A DNA stretch of 64,000 bases. It comes from Plasticicumulans acidivorans. Its GTDB lineage: Bacteria; Pseudomonadota; Gammaproteobacteria; Competibacterales; Competibacteraceae. The DNA lies in the NCBI RefSeq assembly GCF_003182095.1, contig NZ_QGTJ01000014.1, positions 27,043-91,042 on the forward strand. Direction: 5' to 3'. Made by a program: the position numbers and the translations under genes. Below are positions 15,096 through 24,461 of this stretch, in pieces; position 1 is the stretch's first letter; each line of letters opens with the position of its first letter. The notes beneath the pieces were generated by a model, which was not told where the DNA came from, did no database searches, and was given only the letters and a program-made list of their open reading frames with translations.

Positions 15096-16088
15096 TCAGA
15101 ACGGCAGCGGTTCAGCCTCGGCGCCGTCTACCGAGAGCTCATCGAACGAGGAGCGGATACAGTTGCGGCCCTCGCGCTTGGCCAGGTACAGCGCGCGGTC
15201 CGCGGCAATCGTCAGCTGCTCCAGGCTGAGGCCCGGCTCCCAGGAGGCGATGCCGCCCGAAAAGGTCAGGTGCAGGTTCTCGTCTGACGACACCGCCAGT
15301 GGCGTGCGCGCCACCCGCACCCGCAACCGTTCCGCGACCACCCAGCCTTCCGACAGCGCCGTGGCCGGCATCAGCACGATGAACTCCTCGCCACCGAAAC
15401 GCGCGCACAGATCGGTCGGCCGCAGCCGCTCCGTGAACATCCGCGCCAGATGCACCAGCGCCTGGTCGCCGACGGCATGGCCGTAACCATCATTGACCCG
15501 CTTGAAGTAATCGATGTCGATCAGCAACAGCGCTGCCGGCTGACCGATGCGCCCGCAGACTTCGAGCTGCGCCGGGAAGATCTCCTGCATCCAGCGGCGG
15601 TTGTGCAGGCCGGTCAGCGCATCGCGCTCGGCGGCGCTGCGGTAGCGCTGCTGCGCTTCGAGGCTATTGGCGAGCGCCAGATTGTTGCTGCGGATGCGCT
15701 CGGAAAGCACCTGCATCAGGTTCACCGCAAATTGCGGCTGCGCCGAGATCAGGGATTCGAGCAGCTCGTGCGGCACCGCCAGCAAGCGACTGTCGACACC
15801 GGCATTGACGTAGGCCGAGGGCAGTGTCGCCTCGATGAACGACATCTCGCCGACGCATTCGCCGGCGCCCACCCAGGCCAGCGGGATGCGGCTGTCCGGC
15901 CGGCGCAGCACCTGCAGCTCACCCTTGAGCACGATGTAGAGGACGTGATTGGCGCGTTCGGGATCGAGCAGCAGCTCGCCCTGGCGCAAGACGCGCTCGC
16001 TGCACTGCGCGAGCAGGCCGGCGATCGCGTCAACATCCACTCGACGGAAAAGCCTCAGGCTGGCAAGAGGATGGGGAACATCGTCCAT
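15096..16088 (-). CDS. Diguanylate cyclase with N-terminal cyclic-nucleotide-binding domain
   Basis: Predicted to make cyclic di-GMP from GTP under control of a small-molecule sensor domain. The 330-residue protein has a cNMP-binding (CRP-like) beta-roll at about residues 10-130 (VLYIVLKGELQVL, GECVGEMSFIE) and a GGDEF domain from about 155 (DALTGLHNRR). The catalytic motif GGEEF is intact at 232-236, and the inhibitory-site motif RxxD (RPTD, 223-226) lies five residues before it, so product inhibition is likely. No membrane segment. It may link a nucleotide signal to c-di-GMP; the true ligand is unknown because many such domains bind none. Confidence 0.9.
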   Translation of the reverse strand: MDDVPHPLASLRLFRRVDVDAIAGLLAQCSERVLRQGELLLDPERANHVLYIVLKGELQVLRRPDSRIPLAWVGAGECVGEMSFIEATLPSAYVNAGVDSRLLAVPHELLESLISAQPQFAVNLMQVLSERIRSNNLALANSLEAQQRYRSAAERDALTGLHNRRWMQEIFPAQLEVCGRIGQPAALLLIDIDYFKRVNDGYGHAVGDQALVHLARMFTERLRPTDLCARFGGEEFIVLMPATALSEGWVVAERLRVRVARTPLAVSSDENLHLTFSGGIASWEPGLSLEQLTIAADRALYLAKREGRNCIRSSFDELSVDGAEAEPLPF

Positions 16089-16115
16089 CGAGCGCTTCTC
16101 CGGACTGCGACCGAC

Positions 16116-17027
16116 TCAGGCCGTGGGTAGCGATGCGGGCACATCGGCGCGGGTTTCCTCGAAGATCTCGGCGAGGAAATCGAGCACGACACGGATGCGC
16201 GCAACGTAGCGCAGGTCTTTGTGCACCACCAGCCAGGCTTCGCGCGGCGGCGGCCCCTCACCGGGCAGCACGCGTTGCAGACCGGGCCAGAGATCGCCGA
16301 CGCAGCGCGGCAGCAGTGCGATACCGAGCCCCGCGGCCGCGGCGCCGGCCCGGGCGAAGGCGCTGGCCGAACGCATCGCCGAGCGGGCGCCGGGCGCATG
16401 TTCGGCCTGCCAGATGGCTTCCGGCGTGTGCGCGAGCTCATCACCCTGACTGATCTGCGGATGCGCCGCCAGCTCACTGAGCTCGGCGAGCGACGGCGCC
16501 TCGGTGAGGTAGCGTGGCGAGGCGTACAGCGCAAACGGAATCAGGCCGATGCGGCGGGCAACCAGGTCGGCCGCCGTCGGCCGGAACAGCCGCACGGCGA
16601 TGTCGGCCTCGTTGCGCAGGAGATCGACCGTCGCCGAGGTCAGCTGCAGGACCACTTCGATCGCCGGATAACGGCGCGCCAGCCGCCCCAGGCGCGGGGC
16701 GAGGAACAGACCGCCGACGCTCTCCGGCGCCGAGATGCGCACGGTGCCGGCAAGGCTCGAATCCTCACCGGTAACCGCGCGACTGGCCGCCATGGCGGCT
16801 TCGTCCATCGTCTGCACCGACTGCAGCATGCGGGCGCCGGCCTCGGTCAGACTCATGCCGCGCGCATGGCGATGAAACAGGCGCACGCCGAGGACATCTT
16901 CGAGCGCGGCGATGCGGCGGCCGACGGTCGGCTGATTGGTGCGCAGCTCGCGCGCAGCACCGGACAGGCTGCCGGTCTGCGCCGTCGCCAGGAAGTAGCG
17001 GTAATCGTCCCAGTCGGGTTGCGTCAT
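16116..17027 (-). CDS. LysR-family transcriptional regulator
   Basis: DNA-binding regulator of 303 residues: an N-terminal winged helix-turn-helix (FLATAQTGSLSGAARELRTNQPTVGRRI..., residues about 8-45) and a C-terminal periplasmic-binding-like effector domain. The form DWDDYRYFLA at the start is typical of a LysR subgroup. The ATG at 17027 was chosen over an upstream frame opening because MTQPDWDDYRYF matches that N-terminus. It lies on the same strand, 81 bp downstream of a PLP aminotransferase gene, and may regulate it or nearby genes. Effector unknown. Confidence 0.88.
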   Translation of the reverse strand: MTQPDWDDYRYFLATAQTGSLSGAARELRTNQPTVGRRIAALEDVLGVRLFHRHARGMSLTEAGARMLQSVQTMDEAAMAASRAVTGEDSSLAGTVRISAPESVGGLFLAPRLGRLARRYPAIEVVLQLTSATVDLLRNEADIAVRLFRPTAADLVARRIGLIPFALYASPRYLTEAPSLAELSELAAHPQISQGDELAHTPEAIWQAEHAPGARSAMRSASAFARAGAAAAGLGIALLPRCVGDLWPGLQRVLPGEGPPPREAWLVVHKDLRYVARIRVVLDFLAEIFEETRADVPASLPTA

Positions 17028-17108
17028 CGTTGGCGGACCTCTGGAGCGAACAACAGGAGCCACAGCGCACCGCGGAGGTGCTCTGCAGGATGGCAAATCC
17101 GGGGGCGA

Positions 17109-18296
17109 TCAGCCCGTGGTGGCATGCCGGCGGCTGTGCCGCCCGAGGTGCTCACGCACGGTGTCACCCAGCACACGCAGACCACGGTCGACCTGTTCCG
17201 GCGTCGAATGCGAGAAATTCAGGCGCATGCGTCCCTGGCGCGCCGGCGGCGTCGCGTAAAACGCGCCCCCCGGCATGAAGGCCACCTTGCGCGCCAGCAC
17301 CTCCTGCAGCAGCTCGCGCTCGTCGACGGCCTCGTTCAGCGTGATCCAGAAGAACAGGCCGCCATGCGGCCGCTGCCAGGTCGCCAGATCGGCGAGGTAA
17401 CGCTGCAGGCCGGCCTGCATCGCGTCACGCTGCGCACGATAGTAATCGCGCAGGCGATCGAGATGATCGAGATAACCCGCCGACTGCATGAACTGGTTGG
17501 CCCACCACTGGCCGATGCGGTTGGTGTGCAGATCGGTGCACTGCTTGATGCGCACCAGATGCGGATGGATGTCGGAAGAGGCCGCGATGTAGCCGATGCG
17601 CAGCCCCGGAATGCCGGTCTTCGAGAACGAGCCCATCACCATCCACGGTGCCCCGTCGGCGAGGCGGGTACAGATCGGCGTGCGGTCGCAGGGCTCGTAA
17701 ACCAGTTCGCGATACGGCTCGTCTTCGAGCAGCGGCACGCCGCTTTCGCTGAGCACCTCGGCGACCGCGGCACGCGTGGCCTCGTCGTAGCACAGGCCCG
17801 ACGGATTCTGGAACGTCGGGATCAGATAGAGGAAAGCCGGCCGCCGCTGGCGGATCGCATCACGCAACTGCTGCGGATCGAGCCCTCCGGCGCCGAGCGG
17901 CAATTCGAGGAACTCGGCACCGAAGAAACGAAACGCCTGCAGCGCCGCGAGGTAGCTCGGCGCCTCGACCGCCACCGTCGTGCCCGGATCGATGAACAGC
18001 TTCGACACCAGATCCAGCCCCTGCTGCGAGCCGCTGGTGATCAGCACCTGCTCCGCGGTACAGCTGCGCCCCAGCCCAGTCAGATAACGGGCGATGGTCG
18101 CCCGCAGTTCCGGCTCACCGTCGGTGGTGCCGTACTGGCGCAGCGTCTCCGGTACCCCGGCCAGACCGAGCGGCGGCATGGCCCGAGCGGCGGGCAGGCC
18201 ACCGGCGAACGAAATCATGTCCGGCTGCTGGGTCAGGGCAAGCAGCTCGCGGATCAGCGAACTGGTCAAGCGGTCGAGGCGTTCGGAAAAGTGCAT
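17109..18296 (-). CDS. PLP-dependent aminotransferase, class I/II (2-aminoadipate transaminase-like)
   Basis: A 395-residue fold-type I aminotransferase. The PLP lysine is in SFSKTGIPGLRIGY, and NPSG in PTFQNPSGLCYDEATR with LEDEPYRELVY supplies the cofactor-contact Asn and Asp/Tyr. The protein resembles the catalytic half of MocR proteins and LysN/2-aminoadipate transaminases, but has no winged helix. The ATG at 18296 (MHFSERLDRLTSSLIREL) fits the family; the frame continues upstream to 18446 without similarity. The substrate may be an aromatic, branched or dicarboxylic amino acid and cannot be fixed from sequence. Confidence 0.87.
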   Translation of the reverse strand: MHFSERLDRLTSSLIRELLALTQQPDMISFAGGLPAARAMPPLGLAGVPETLRQYGTTDGEPELRATIARYLTGLGRSCTAEQVLITSGSQQGLDLVSKLFIDPGTTVAVEAPSYLAALQAFRFFGAEFLELPLGAGGLDPQQLRDAIRQRRPAFLYLIPTFQNPSGLCYDEATRAAVAEVLSESGVPLLEDEPYRELVYEPCDRTPICTRLADGAPWMVMGSFSKTGIPGLRIGYIAASSDIHPHLVRIKQCTDLHTNRIGQWWANQFMQSAGYLDHLDRLRDYYRAQRDAMQAGLQRYLADLATWQRPHGGLFFWITLNEAVDERELLQEVLARKVAFMPGGAFYATPPARQGRMRLNFSHSTPEQVDRGLRVLGDTVREHLGRHSRRHATTG

Positions 18297-18620
18297 GGCG
18301 GAGTCCGGCACAACGGAAATCCAGTTAGGAGACTGCGATTCAGCGCGGCATGCAAGTGCCAACAACCCGAGACGCGGCCCACACTCATCGCGATTTGGAG
18401 CAAGGCCCTGTTTCGATTTTTCACACCGATCCGCCGCACTGGACACGCCGCTTGGCTTGCTGGAGCTTTAAAGCTACGGGTAGAGTGGCTTCATCTCAGT
18501 ATCCTCGCCGCACGCTTCAGGTCCATGGGACATTTGGCGCGGATACTCGCTCTAGACATGGAACGCCTCGACGATAAAGGACGATGCGGTTCCGCGACAT
18601 CTCCCTATCATTGCGGTGCC
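18297..18620. promoter_or_regulatory. Intergenic region left of the glycan block
   Basis: No gene is seen in these 324 bases between the minus-strand aminotransferase and the plus-strand glycosyltransferase. It contains a perfect 12-bp palindrome AGCTTTAAAGCT at 18464-18475, followed by TAGAGT at 18481-18486, which with TTGCTG at 18457-18462 (18-bp spacer) could form a weak promoter for the glycan genes. Confidence 0.35.
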
Positions 18621-19451
18621 ATGACTTCCACTCCTCTCGTATCGGTCTGCATCCCAACCTACCGTGGTGAGGCCCATATCCGCGCGGCCATTATTTCGGT
18701 ACTGGCCCAGACTCTTGATGATTTCGAGCTGATCGTCGTCGACGATAATTCCCCCGATAACACGGCAGCACTCGTATCAAGCTTTGTCGATCCACGTATT
18801 CGCTTCTTGCGCAATCCTGCCAACCTCGGACCGGAAGGCAACTGGAACCGTTGCCTGCACGAAGCACACGGTAAATATTTCAAGCTACTGCCGCACGACG
18901 ACCTGCTACATCCAGACTGTCTGCGCCGCCAGGTCGAGATACTCGAAGCCGATTCCGAAAGCAGCCTCGCTCTGGTGTTTTGTGCCCGCCAAGTCATCAA
19001 CGCAGCAGGCCGGCAGCAAACCACCCGAGGGTTTCCCCACCGTCGCAGCGGCCGGATCGCCGCAAACGAAGTCATTCGCGCCTGCCTGCGCCGCGGGACC
19101 AACCTGCTTGGCGAACCTGGCGGCGTGCTGATGCGCCGCGAATTAGCCTCTCGCGTCGGCCCGTTCAACGCGGCGTTTCCTTATGTCATCGATCTCGAAT
19201 ACTGGTTCCGCCTGCTGCTGCATGGCGACGCTTGGTATATCGACGAGACACTAGCCTCATTTCGCGTGTCGCGCAGCCAATGGAGTGTGGTTATCGGTCG
19301 CGGTCAGAGTAAAGACTTTTCCCGGTTCATCGATCACGTTGCGAGTGCTCCGGAATATAAAGTCGCCCCTACCGACACCGTCCTTGGACACGGCATGGCA
19401 CGTTTCAATCAACTGCTACGGTTACTGTATTACCGCTTCGTACTGAAATAA
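18621..19451 (+). CDS. Family 2 glycosyltransferase
   Basis: A 276-residue GT-A-fold glycosyltransferase. It opens with VSVCIPTYRGEAHIRAAIISVL and has the nucleotide-sugar aspartates in DFELIVVDDNSPDNT and the DxD-like HDD of KLLPHDDLLHPDC. VIDLEYWFRLLLHG is a GT2 acceptor-side motif. There is no membrane segment, so it likely works at the inner face of the membrane on a lipid-linked sugar. It is the first gene of a glycan block and is less GC-rich than the housekeeping genes around it. The ATG at 18621 gives the expected N-terminus; the frame is open far upstream but is non-coding there. Donor and acceptor sugars unknown. Confidence 0.88.
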   Translation: MTSTPLVSVCIPTYRGEAHIRAAIISVLAQTLDDFELIVVDDNSPDNTAALVSSFVDPRIRFLRNPANLGPEGNWNRCLHEAHGKYFKLLPHDDLLHPDCLRRQVEILEADSESSLALVFCARQVINAAGRQQTTRGFPHRRSGRIAANEVIRACLRRGTNLLGEPGGVLMRRELASRVGPFNAAFPYVIDLEYWFRLLLHGDAWYIDETLASFRVSRSQWSVVIGRGQSKDFSRFIDHVASAPEYKVAPTDTVLGHGMARFNQLLRLLYYRFVLK

Positions 19452-19546
19452 ACACACATTAGAATAGTAGCAAAAGATATCCGCACGACCAGTCAATCGC
19501 AATGATCAGATGCCTTTTCATTTTTCATACCCAGCGGTAGACATGT

Positions 19547-19996
19547 ATGTATAAGCCCATAAAAAATTCACTAAAATGGCTGGCAAATCCGCGGCTGCGG
19601 CTAGTGCGATTCCTTTTGGTCGGAACACTCAACACCGGATTCAGCTATTCTCTTTACGCCTTTTTTTTAATGCTCGGCATTCACTACACCATTGCCAATT
19701 TCCTAGCATTAATCATTGGCATCCTGTTTAGCTTTAAAACCCAAAGCACATTGGTTTTCAGCAATTCCAACAACAAATTACTTGGTCGTTTTTGCGTTAC
19801 GTGGCTAATTATTTATATTATAAACACTTTGCTTATCGGCATACTCATTCATTTTGGTCTAAGCGGTTATACGGCAGGAGCACTCGCCCTGCCCGTCACC
19901 GTCTGCCTGTCATATCTGATGCAAAAACATTTTGTATTCAAGGTAACAGACCGCGCCTTAGCCTCCGCCCCCGGCACACTGGGCAACAACGGATAG
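19547..19996 (+). CDS. GtrA-family membrane protein (putative lipid-linked sugar flippase)
   Basis: A 149-residue protein with four predicted membrane helices (RFLLVGTLNTGFSYSLYAFF, then IANFLALIIGILFSF, then FCVTWLIIYIINTLLIGIL, then a last one ending LSYLMQKHFVFK). LVGTLNTGFSY and the closing helix followed by HFVFK are typical of GtrA/DPMS-like proteins, which are thought to flip undecaprenyl-phosphate sugars made by GtrB. The ATG at 19547 is taken; an overlapping ATG at 19543 runs into a stop. The gene is strikingly AT-rich. A GtrB-type gene follows. Confidence 0.87.
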   Translation: MYKPIKNSLKWLANPRLRLVRFLLVGTLNTGFSYSLYAFFLMLGIHYTIANFLALIIGILFSFKTQSTLVFSNSNNKLLGRFCVTWLIIYIINTLLIGILIHFGLSGYTAGALALPVTVCLSYLMQKHFVFKVTDRALASAPGTLGNNG

Positions 19997-20059
19997 CACT
20001 CATCCCCGGAGGCTACTCCATCAATACTCTTCTGCGCCCCCGATTGGAGCTCTGAGACC

Positions 20060-20998
20060 ATGCCGCTGCAACTTGGAATCGTCGTGCCTTGCTACAACGA
20101 AGAAGCAGTGCTGCCAGAGACCGTGCAACGCCTGCTGGCCCTGCTCGACAGATTGAATGCAGCACAACTAATCAGTGCCGATAGTCAGCTTTATTTTGTC
20201 GACGATGGCAGCCGGGATGCGACTTGGAAACTGATTGAGCAATTTGCAGCAACGGACGCTCGTGTACATGGAGTCAAGCTTTCCCGAAATCGCGGCCATC
20301 AGAATGCATTGCTAGCCGGCCTGTTTTCAGCCAGAGGCGATGCATTGGTATCCATTGATGCTGATCTACAGGATGACGTAGAAACCATTGAGCAAATGGT
20401 ACGCAAACATCTAAACGGTGCTGACATCGTTTATGGCGTTCGCTCATCACGCGCATCCGACACAGCGTTCAAACGCAGCTCAGCCGAAGCTTATTATCGT
20501 TTACTCGAATTACTCGGCGTCGAAATCGTTTACAACCATGCGGATTATCGACTGCTCAGCCGGCGAGCCTTAGAAGCACTGGGCGGATTCAACGAAGTCA
20601 ACCTGTTTCTGCGCGGCATCATTCCCCTACTCGGTTTTCAGACAGCAACTGTCGAATACATACGTGAAGAGCGCTTCGCGGGCGAATCCAAATACCCCTT
20701 GCGCCGCATGCTGGGTTTAGCCATTGAGGGCGTGACCTCATTTAGCGTCACACCGCTGCGTCTGATAACAGGCCTTGGCTTGATTATCTGCGGCTTCAGC
20801 CTGCTGATGATCATCTGGATCATTTTAGGAAAGCTACTGACCGATAGTGTCGTGCCAGGCTGGGCATCCTCGGTAATCCCAATTTATTTTCTCGGCGGTG
20901 TTCAACTGCTGAGCATCGGCGTGCTCGGCGAATATATTGCCAAAATATATCTGGAAACCAAGCGCCGGCCTCGTTATTTCATTGAAAAAACCATTTAA
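20060..20998 (+). CDS. GtrB/DPM1-type glycosyltransferase (polyprenyl-phosphate sugar synthase)
   Basis: Family 2 glycosyltransferase of 312 residues that should move a sugar from a nucleotide donor to undecaprenyl phosphate. It has the N-terminal GT-A fold (GIVVPCYNEEAVLPETVQRL), DDGS in YFVDDGSRDATW, and DADLQDDVETI carrying the catalytic DxD-like acids. The conserved RNRGHQNALLAGL and REERFAGESKYPLRRM are GtrB hallmarks. Two C-terminal helices (LITGLGLIICGFSLLMIIWI and VIPIYFLGGVQLLSIGVLG) anchor it. Directly downstream of gtrA, forming the usual pair. Confidence 0.92.
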   Translation: MPLQLGIVVPCYNEEAVLPETVQRLLALLDRLNAAQLISADSQLYFVDDGSRDATWKLIEQFAATDARVHGVKLSRNRGHQNALLAGLFSARGDALVSIDADLQDDVETIEQMVRKHLNGADIVYGVRSSRASDTAFKRSSAEAYYRLLELLGVEIVYNHADYRLLSRRALEALGGFNEVNLFLRGIIPLLGFQTATVEYIREERFAGESKYPLRRMLGLAIEGVTSFSVTPLRLITGLGLIICGFSLLMIIWIILGKLLTDSVVPGWASSVIPIYFLGGVQLLSIGVLGEYIAKIYLETKRRPRYFIEKTI

Positions 20999-21225
20999 AC
21001 CATCATTCATTCACGGTATCAACCGACTGTTTGATTCATGTTCGTTTAAAATTCAGAACCACATCTCAGAAAAAGCACTAAATAAAAACCGCACCAACTC
21101 ACACATTACAATCAGCAGGCAACAGGATTGTTGAAAAAGCCTTAAAGAACCGATCAGCCATGCCCACGCTCACCGCGTACGCGCATTTGGCACAAAGCAA
21201 ACCAAAATAATCAGGCACAAAATAC

Positions 21226-23097
21226 ATGAACGGCATTTTCGACATACAGGTAGAAAAGCAGAAAAAGACGCTTTTTATTTGTATAAGCATATGGATCGCA
21301 CACATAGCTATACTTTCATTCAACCTGCCAATATCAGAATTATTAACAAATAACCCACTCCTATATGTAGACTCTCCTTTTCATCAGTACCAATCATTCA
21401 TTGCAAAACAGCTCGCAGACCACCATCAGCTGATGGGGTACGATCCATGGTTCTCTGCTGGATATCTGGGTGGTATTACCTTCAACGCGAGCGGTAAATT
21501 CCCCGCCTTACTGACGATTTTGTTTTCACCCGCCATTTCGCCGGAAACGGCATATAAATTATTTGTTTTTTTATCTGGAGCCATTGCCCCTGCTTTCATC
21601 CTGTGGGCTACCCGGATTCTCAAACTGAACGTTACAAGCACTGTTGCCGCAATGATCCTCGGCGTGCTGATGTGGTGGATCTCGGCTTTGCGCTGGTATC
21701 ACGTTGTTGGCATGGTCTCTTATGTCACCGCTGTCTACGGGGTGGTAGCATTTATTGCTCTCGGCTGGAAAGCCGTCACACGCCCACCCAATATTTATAC
21801 AACAGCCGGGCTTAGTCTGTTCGCAGCCTTGGGCACTTTTTATCACCCCTTGTTTGCAATACCCATTGTGCTGGCAGTCCCGTTTTTAATACTGTCAGCA
21901 CCATCCAGTATCAACAGCAAATCGCTACTGATACTTCTGATTTCAATACCGGTTATCAGCTTTTTAATTAATTCATTTTGGATAATATCTATTGCATTAC
22001 ATGCTGGCGTAGCGAACAGCCATGGCGGCCAGTTCCAACGCGCCGTTGACGCCAGCATTATCCTTTACGAGGCGCTGGGTCGTATCGAAGGGAATGCCAG
22101 AGGCGCCAGAATTAATATTCTGCTATGGGCGTGTACGGCTTGGGCGATATTCATGAACCAAGATGCCCGCTCTCGCAGGATAGCGATCGGCTTCACTGCC
22201 GCAGCACTTGCCATCATACTGTTCGCTGCATTGGGAGCATGGTGGCCAGTATTTGTCACGATACAGCCAAACCGCCATTCAGCAGCGGCTTATTTGCTTC
22301 TCACCATCCCAGCCGCAATCGGCATTTCCGCCAGTATTGAAGCAATAAAGCAGCAAGGGTTAAAGCGCACGATAGCTATTGGTTGGACAGTCGTTTTATG
22401 TATGGCAGGCCTTTTTCTAGGCAGAGAATTCGTTAACGAATTATCATCAACCCAGACATCTCATTATGGGAAACCCGCCCCCGAAGTAAAAGGAGTTGGT
22501 GATACCACAGCGTGGATGATCAACTGGATTCGCAATAACACCGATGACGACGCACGCGTACTATTCGAAACATCGCCGGACCGTATTCATGATGGAGCGC
22601 ACATTGCCGGCTACCTCGCAATGCGCACGCAAAGAGAGTTCATTGGCGGCCCTTATATTTATCTGAACTACGCAGACTTTTGGCAAGGCTACGTATTTGG
22701 CCGTCCAATCGAGCAATGGTCAGCAAACGATCTCGCCGCCAAATTCCAGCTCTACAACGTCGGCTGGATACTGACATACACACCAGCATCGAACGCTTAT
22801 CTACAAAAGCTCCCCATGCTTGAGCAGGTTGCGCAGCACGGTCCGGTGACCGCATACCGGGTACAGCAAGCTCACAGCTATTTCGCTGAAGGCAGCGGTC
22901 GCGTCGTCAGCCGCCAGATCGATCGAATCGACCTGGCGGAAGTCCGAGGCGAAGCCATCACGCTCAAGTACCACTATGTCGACGGGCTGATCACCACGCC
23001 GCCCGCCACCATTGAACCGGTCTTCCTGGACGAGGACCCTCAACCGTTCATCCGCATCCTGCATCCCGCAGACAAACTCTCGATCCTTTACCCGTAA
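21226..23097 (+). CDS. Large multi-spanning membrane protein, GT-C glycosyltransferase-like
   Basis: A 623-residue protein with about ten to eleven hydrophobic helices in the first 430 residues, followed by a roughly 190-residue soluble C-terminal domain. The loop after helix 1 carries LLYVDSPFHQYQSF, an acidic position like the catalytic Asp of GT-C enzymes that use polyprenyl-phosphate sugars. The soluble part includes VLFETSPDRIHDGAHIAG, resembling the C-terminal region of large YfhO/PMT-like membrane proteins. As the last of a GT2-gtrA-gtrB block it is the best candidate for the specific transferase. Codon use is AT-shifted like its neighbours. The precise family is not certain. Confidence 0.75.
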   Translation: MNGIFDIQVEKQKKTLFICISIWIAHIAILSFNLPISELLTNNPLLYVDSPFHQYQSFIAKQLADHHQLMGYDPWFSAGYLGGITFNASGKFPALLTILFSPAISPETAYKLFVFLSGAIAPAFILWATRILKLNVTSTVAAMILGVLMWWISALRWYHVVGMVSYVTAVYGVVAFIALGWKAVTRPPNIYTTAGLSLFAALGTFYHPLFAIPIVLAVPFLILSAPSSINSKSLLILLISIPVISFLINSFWIISIALHAGVANSHGGQFQRAVDASIILYEALGRIEGNARGARINILLWACTAWAIFMNQDARSRRIAIGFTAAALAIILFAALGAWWPVFVTIQPNRHSAAAYLLLTIPAAIGISASIEAIKQQGLKRTIAIGWTVVLCMAGLFLGREFVNELSSTQTSHYGKPAPEVKGVGDTTAWMINWIRNNTDDDARVLFETSPDRIHDGAHIAGYLAMRTQREFIGGPYIYLNYADFWQGYVFGRPIEQWSANDLAAKFQLYNVGWILTYTPASNAYLQKLPMLEQVAQHGPVTAYRVQQAHSYFAEGSGRVVSRQIDRIDLAEVRGEAITLKYHYVDGLITTPPATIEPVFLDEDPQPFIRILHPADKLSILYP

Positions 23098-23126
23098 GCG
23101 CGGTCCACTGCCCTCTGCCAGTCGCG

Positions 23127-23423
23127 TTACTGGTTCCGCACCGAGACGCCCCACGCCGGTGTCGTCGCCGGGCGCCACTCGGCGGCCCAGTCCTCCTGCT
23201 GAGCAAGCTGCAGGAACCAGCCTTTTTCTTCGAGCGCCTGCATCACCGCGAGGACATCCTCGCGTGCCAGCTTGCGCTGTGGCGTCAGCTCCAAGTCCAT
23301 CGCATGCGTCAGCTCGCCGAGCGTCTCCAGCAGCGGCCTGGGCACCGCGGCGAAATCATCCTTGACTGCACAGTAAAGATAACAGCCGTCCTTGCGGCGG
23401 CTGCGATAGATCGAACATTGCAT
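23127..23423 (-). CDS. YcgL-domain protein
   Basis: A 98-residue cytoplasmic protein of the YcgL family, found mainly in Gammaproteobacteria and of unknown biochemical role. The N-terminus MQCSIYRSRRKDGCYLYCAV and the central PRPLLETLGELTHAMDLELTP are typical. The ATG at 23423 is chosen to match that N-terminus; an ATG about seven codons upstream is possible. It is divergent from the carbonic anhydrase gene; the two start codons lie 64 bp apart and must share a promoter region. Confidence 0.88.
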   Translation of the reverse strand: MQCSIYRSRRKDGCYLYCAVKDDFAAVPRPLLETLGELTHAMDLELTPQRKLAREDVLAVMQALEEKGWFLQLAQQEDWAAEWRPATTPAWGVSVRNQ

Positions 23424-23487
23424 AGTGTTTACCTCGGCCTCCATCGGCAGGCCGCGTATGATGCCGCAGCGACTTCCGGAGGTGTGC

Positions 23488-24132
23488 ATGTCCGACATCG
23501 AGAAACTCATTCGCGGCTTCCAGCGTTTTCGTGCCCGCTACTTCGAACGCGACCGCAAGCTGTTCTCCCAGCTCGCCACGCAGGGGCAAACGCCGCGCAC
23601 TTTGGTCATCGCCTGCTCGGATTCCCGTGTCGACCCGGCGATCATCACCGATGCCGAGCCCGGCGATCTGTTCGTCATCCGCAACGTCGCCAGCCTGGTG
23701 CCTCCGGCCGAGGAAGGCGGCAAGCACCACGGCACCAGCGCAGCGCTGCAGTTCGCTGTCTGCGATCTGCAGGTCGCCAATATCGTGGTCATGGGCCATG
23801 GCCATTGCGGCGGCATCCGCGCGCTGATGGAAGGCAGCGGTGACGAAAGCGACGGCTACATCGGCCCGTGGGTACATATCGCCGAGCGTGCCCGGCAGAA
23901 AGTCCTGGCCCGCTGGCCGGACGCCTCTCCTGCGTTCCAGCATCGCGCCTGCGAACGCCTGGCAGTGCTGGTCTCGCTCGACAATCTGCTGACCTTCGAC
24001 TTCGTGCGCGAACGCATCGAAGCCGGCACCTTGCGCATGTTCGGCTGGTATTTCGATATCGAAAACGGCGAGCTGATGCAGTACGACGCGGAAAAAAAGC
24101 GTTTCCATGACCTCTATTTAGGGTGGGATTAG
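23488..24132 (+). CDS. Carbonic anhydrase, beta class
   Basis: Reversibly hydrates CO2 to bicarbonate. The 214-residue protein shows all beta-class zinc ligands: C43 with D45 and R47 (ACSDSRVDP), then H104 and C107 (HGHC). LFVIRNVASLVPP and GTSAALQFAV are also family signatures. The start at 23488 follows CGGAGGTG, a strong ribosome binding site. It is divergently paired with the ycgL gene and is not part of a carboxysome or cyanate locus here, so it probably supplies bicarbonate for general metabolism. Confidence 0.94.
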   Translation: MSDIEKLIRGFQRFRARYFERDRKLFSQLATQGQTPRTLVIACSDSRVDPAIITDAEPGDLFVIRNVASLVPPAEEGGKHHGTSAALQFAVCDLQVANIVVMGHGHCGGIRALMEGSGDESDGYIGPWVHIAERARQKVLARWPDASPAFQHRACERLAVLVSLDNLLTFDFVRERIEAGTLRMFGWYFDIENGELMQYDAEKKRFHDLYLGWD

Positions 24133-24461
24133 CACACCCGCACCACCAGCGCTGGTCTGCCCGACGATAGCCCGGCGGCACGCCAGCGCCTGTCACGTCA
24201 GACGCAAGCGACACAAAAGAGCAGCATGAGCCGCTCTTCGGCCGACACCGTGCCGACGTCATGATCAGCCTGAGCTTGTACACGGCAGGCACGCGGCTAC
24301 GCAGTGCCAGCGAAGTCGCCGTCCCCCTTGTTCACCACGGTTGATGCCTTGAGCGCGGGATCTGTAATGCTCGGCGCCCGTTGCCCCGCGGCTGTTGCAT
24401 CCGCTGATCGCAGGCGATCGGGCAAGATAGCGTCCGTTGCTCACGCGCAGGAGACGCAAAG
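24133..24461. other. Intergenic region with two small palindromes
   Basis: No gene is supported in these 329 bases. A perfect 12-bp palindrome ACCAGCGCTGGT lies at 24145-24156, just after the carbonic anhydrase stop. An inverted repeat GATCGC-AG-GCGATC lies at 24406-24419, 43 bp before the cytochrome b561 start, where it could be an operator. No clear promoter hexamers were found. Confidence 0.35.

Noticed and set aside
16221..18620. 800-codon N-terminal extension of the glycosyltransferase frame
   Set aside because: Runs antisense through the LysR and aminotransferase genes; the glycosyltransferase proper begins at 18621.
18621..23097. Prophage or integrative element carrying the gtr-like block
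   Set aside because: No integrase, phage structural gene, tRNA target or flanking repeat was found.
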